Positions 4,723-6,188 of a stretch of 6,188 nucleotides of DNA are shown one piece after another (the stretch's first letter is position 1; each line of letters begins with the position of its first letter). The DNA lies in contig JABFXB010000318.1 in assembly GCA_013361975.1 (NCBI GenBank), positions 1 to 6,188 of the forward strand. The letters run 5' to 3'. The DNA is from Dermatophilaceae bacterium (GTDB taxonomy: Bacteria > Actinomycetota > Actinomycetes > Actinomycetales > Dermatophilaceae). A program made the translations under genes and the position numbers. The notes below the pieces were generated by a model. That model ran no database searches, was not told where the DNA came from, and saw nothing but the letters and a program-made list of their open reading frames with translations.

Positions 4723-6188
4723 CAGTGCGCCCCGACCGTGGCGGGCGCGGACGGCTCGGACACGTGCAGCCCGGGCGTCGACATCCTGCGCCGGATCCAC
4801 GGCACGAGCGCGAGCAGGGCGCCGGCGACGACGAGCGTGATGACGCCGTTGACGACGTAGAACGTCGCGTCGCTGAGCCCGTCCATGGCCTGGATGAGCT
4901 GGGCCGCGATGGCCTGGCCGGCCGAGCTGGCGAGGAACCAGAGCGCCATCGCCTGGCTGGCGAAGGCCCGCGGCGCGAGGCGCGTCGTGGCCGAGAGGCC
5001 CACCGGCGAGAGGCACAGCTCGGCGACGGTCTGCATGACGAAGACGCCGCCGAGGACGTAGACGGGGGCGGTGTTGCCCTGGTAGCTCGCGAACGCCCAC
5101 GCCATGGCGAGCGCCGAGAGACCGATGATGGTGACACCGAGCGTGAACTTCATCGGCGTCGACGGGAAACGCCCGGCGCGCCGGGTCCAGACCCAGCCGA
5201 AGATGGGCGCGAGCAGCACGATGGCGAGCGGGTTGATCGACTGGAACCACTCGGGGTTCACCGTGACACCGGCCGTCTCCTTGACGGTGTTGTCGGCGGC
5301 GAAGATCGCCATCTTGCCGGCGGCCTGCTCGAAGATCATGAAGAAGAGCATCGCCCCGACCCACAGCGGCAGGTAGGCCGCGAGGTGTGACTTCTCCTCT
5401 CGCTCGACCTTCGGGCTGCGGAACATCATCGTGAAGTACGCGACGGGCGTGGCGACCGCGACGATCGAGATCGCGTCGATGACCTGGTCGAGCACGGTGT
5501 CGCGCCACAGCCCGGCGACGGCCACGATCGCCACGAACGCGACGAGGATGCCGACGGCGAGCGCGCCGACCCGGCTGCGCTCCTCCGGAGCGAGGGGGTT
5601 GGGCACGTCGTCGACGACCTTGCCGAGGGCGCGGCGCCCGACGACGAACCAGGCGATGGCGATGGCCATACCGACCGCGGCGGCCGAGAAACCGGCGTGG
5701 TAGCCGTAGTGCTCCCGCAGCCAGCCGACGACGAGCGGCGAGAAGAACGAGCCGATGTTGATCGACATGTAGAAGATCGAGAAGCCGCCGTCGCGGCGGG
5801 CGTCGTCGGCGCGGTAGAGCGTGCCGACCATCGCCGAGACGTTCGGCTTGAGCAGGCCGGTGCCGAGCGCGACGAGCGCGATGCCGAGCCAGGCCGTCGC
5901 GGCCGCCGGCAGGGCCAGGCAGACGTGGCCGGCCATGATGACGACCGCCCCGTAGAGCGTCGAGCGACGGGCGCCGAAGACGCGGTCTGCGGTGAAGCCA
6001 CCGATGATCGAGAGCAGGTAGACCGAGGCGCCGTAGATCGACAGGACCGCGGCCCCGGTGGTCTTGTCGATGCCGAGGCCGCCGCCCGCCGCGGTGTCGA
6101 TGAGGAAGTAGAGCAGGATGGCGCGCATCCCGTAGTAGGAGAAGCGCTCCCACAGCTCGACGAAGAAGAGGGTCGACAGGCCCCGCGG
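4722..6188 (-). CDS. POT/PTR2 family proton-coupled peptide transporter, 5' end off the window
   Basis: An inner-membrane di/tripeptide:proton symporter of the major facilitator superfamily, open for 488 residues to the right edge. The ATG at 6128 is not the start: 20 further in-frame codons read to the edge and encode ELWERFSYYG, the conserved ExxERFxYYG motif of helix 1 needed for proton coupling. Only a handful of N-terminal residues are probably missing, as family members have about 490-510. Further signatures are GTGLLKPNVSAMVG and FSIFYMSINIGSFFSPLVVG in the N-terminal bundle, an inserted hydrophobic stretch (around GALAVGILVAFVAIVAVAGL) consistent with the two extra helices of bacterial POTs, FEQAAGKMAIFAADNT, and ELCLSPVGLSATTRLAP in the C-terminal bundle. 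The C-terminus is short and hydrophilic. It converges on the TSUP gene and shares the hairpin; nothing links it to the dicarboxylate operon. Close to DtpT-type proteins by motif. Confidence 0.95.
   Translation of the reverse strand, partial: PRGLSTLFFVELWERFSYYGMRAILLYFLIDTAAGGGLGIDKTTGAAVLSIYGASVYLLSIIGGFTADRVFGARRSTLYGAVVIMAGHVCLALPAAATAWLGIALVALGTGLLKPNVSAMVGTLYRADDARRDGGFSIFYMSINIGSFFSPLVVGWLREHYGYHAGFSAAAVGMAIAIAWFVVGRRALGKVVDDVPNPLAPEERSRVGALAVGILVAFVAIVAVAGLWRDTVLDQVIDAISIVAVATPVAYFTMMFRSPKVEREEKSHLAAYLPLWVGAMLFFMIFEQAAGKMAIFAADNTVKETAGVTVNPEWFQSINPLAIVLLAPIFGWVWTRRAGRFPSTPMKFTLGVTIIGLSALAMAWAFASYQGNTAPVYVLGGVFVMQTVAELCLSPVGLSATTRLAPRAFASQAMALWFLASSAGQAIAAQLIQAMDGLSDATFYVVNGVITLVVAGALLALVPWIRRRMSTPGLHVSEPSAPATVGAH

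Noticed and set aside
4708..6153. A 481-codon frame on the same strand as the peptide transporter but in a different frame
   Set aside because: Arg/His/Gly/Ala-rich shadow with no membrane segments, while the overlapping frame has full POT signatures.
3867..6188. Sulfonate degradation locus or defence/mobile island
   Set aside because: A TSUP gene alone does not show sulfonate metabolism, and no sulfonate-cleaving enzyme, nuclease, integrase, transposase or toxin gene is seen; base composition looks even across the window.

Overview
The window is high-GC DNA with tightly packed genes and overlapping start/stop codons, which fits an actinomycete (Actinomycetota). The carboxyltransferase type, the FadR-like regulator and the codon use agree with this. 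I cannot place it to genus. There are no RNA genes, CRISPR arrays, insertion sequences or phage genes, and no gene-free stretch longer than about 120 bases.

Layout. (1) Positions 1-3053, minus strand: a compact operon read right to left. It encodes a MatC-like dicarboxylate (malonate-type) permease, a type III (CaiB/BaiF) CoA-transferase, and the N-terminal third of an acetyl-CoA-carboxylase-type carboxyltransferase that runs off the left edge. The gene junctions are a 4-base gap and a 1-base overlap. (2) Positions 3054-3171: a divergent control region with a good promoter for the permease operon, a FadR-like palindrome, and a possible leaderless promoter for the regulator. (3) Positions 3172-4628, plus strand: a GntR/FadR-type regulator with an FCD ligand domain, overlapping by 4 bases a TauE/SafE (TSUP) membrane transporter. 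(4) Positions 4629-4721: the gap between convergent genes, with a perfect 17-bp hairpin and a small tandem repeat. (5) Positions 4722-6188, minus strand: a POT/PTR2 proton-coupled peptide transporter whose first few codons lie beyond the right edge.

How the genes may work together (inference). The permease would import a dicarboxylate, by family most likely malonate. The CoA-transferase would activate it by moving CoA from a donor such as acetyl-CoA or succinyl-CoA. The carboxyltransferase-family enzyme would act on the resulting malonyl-CoA-like thioester, either decarboxylating it or passing its carboxyl group on. The divergent FadR-type regulator would sense the acid. This differs from the known MatA/MatB/MatC route (CoA ligase plus malonyl-CoA decarboxylase) and from the ACP-based Mdc enzyme. 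It is the most interesting idea in the window, but the substrate is not proven. The peptide transporter appears to be an unrelated convergent neighbour.
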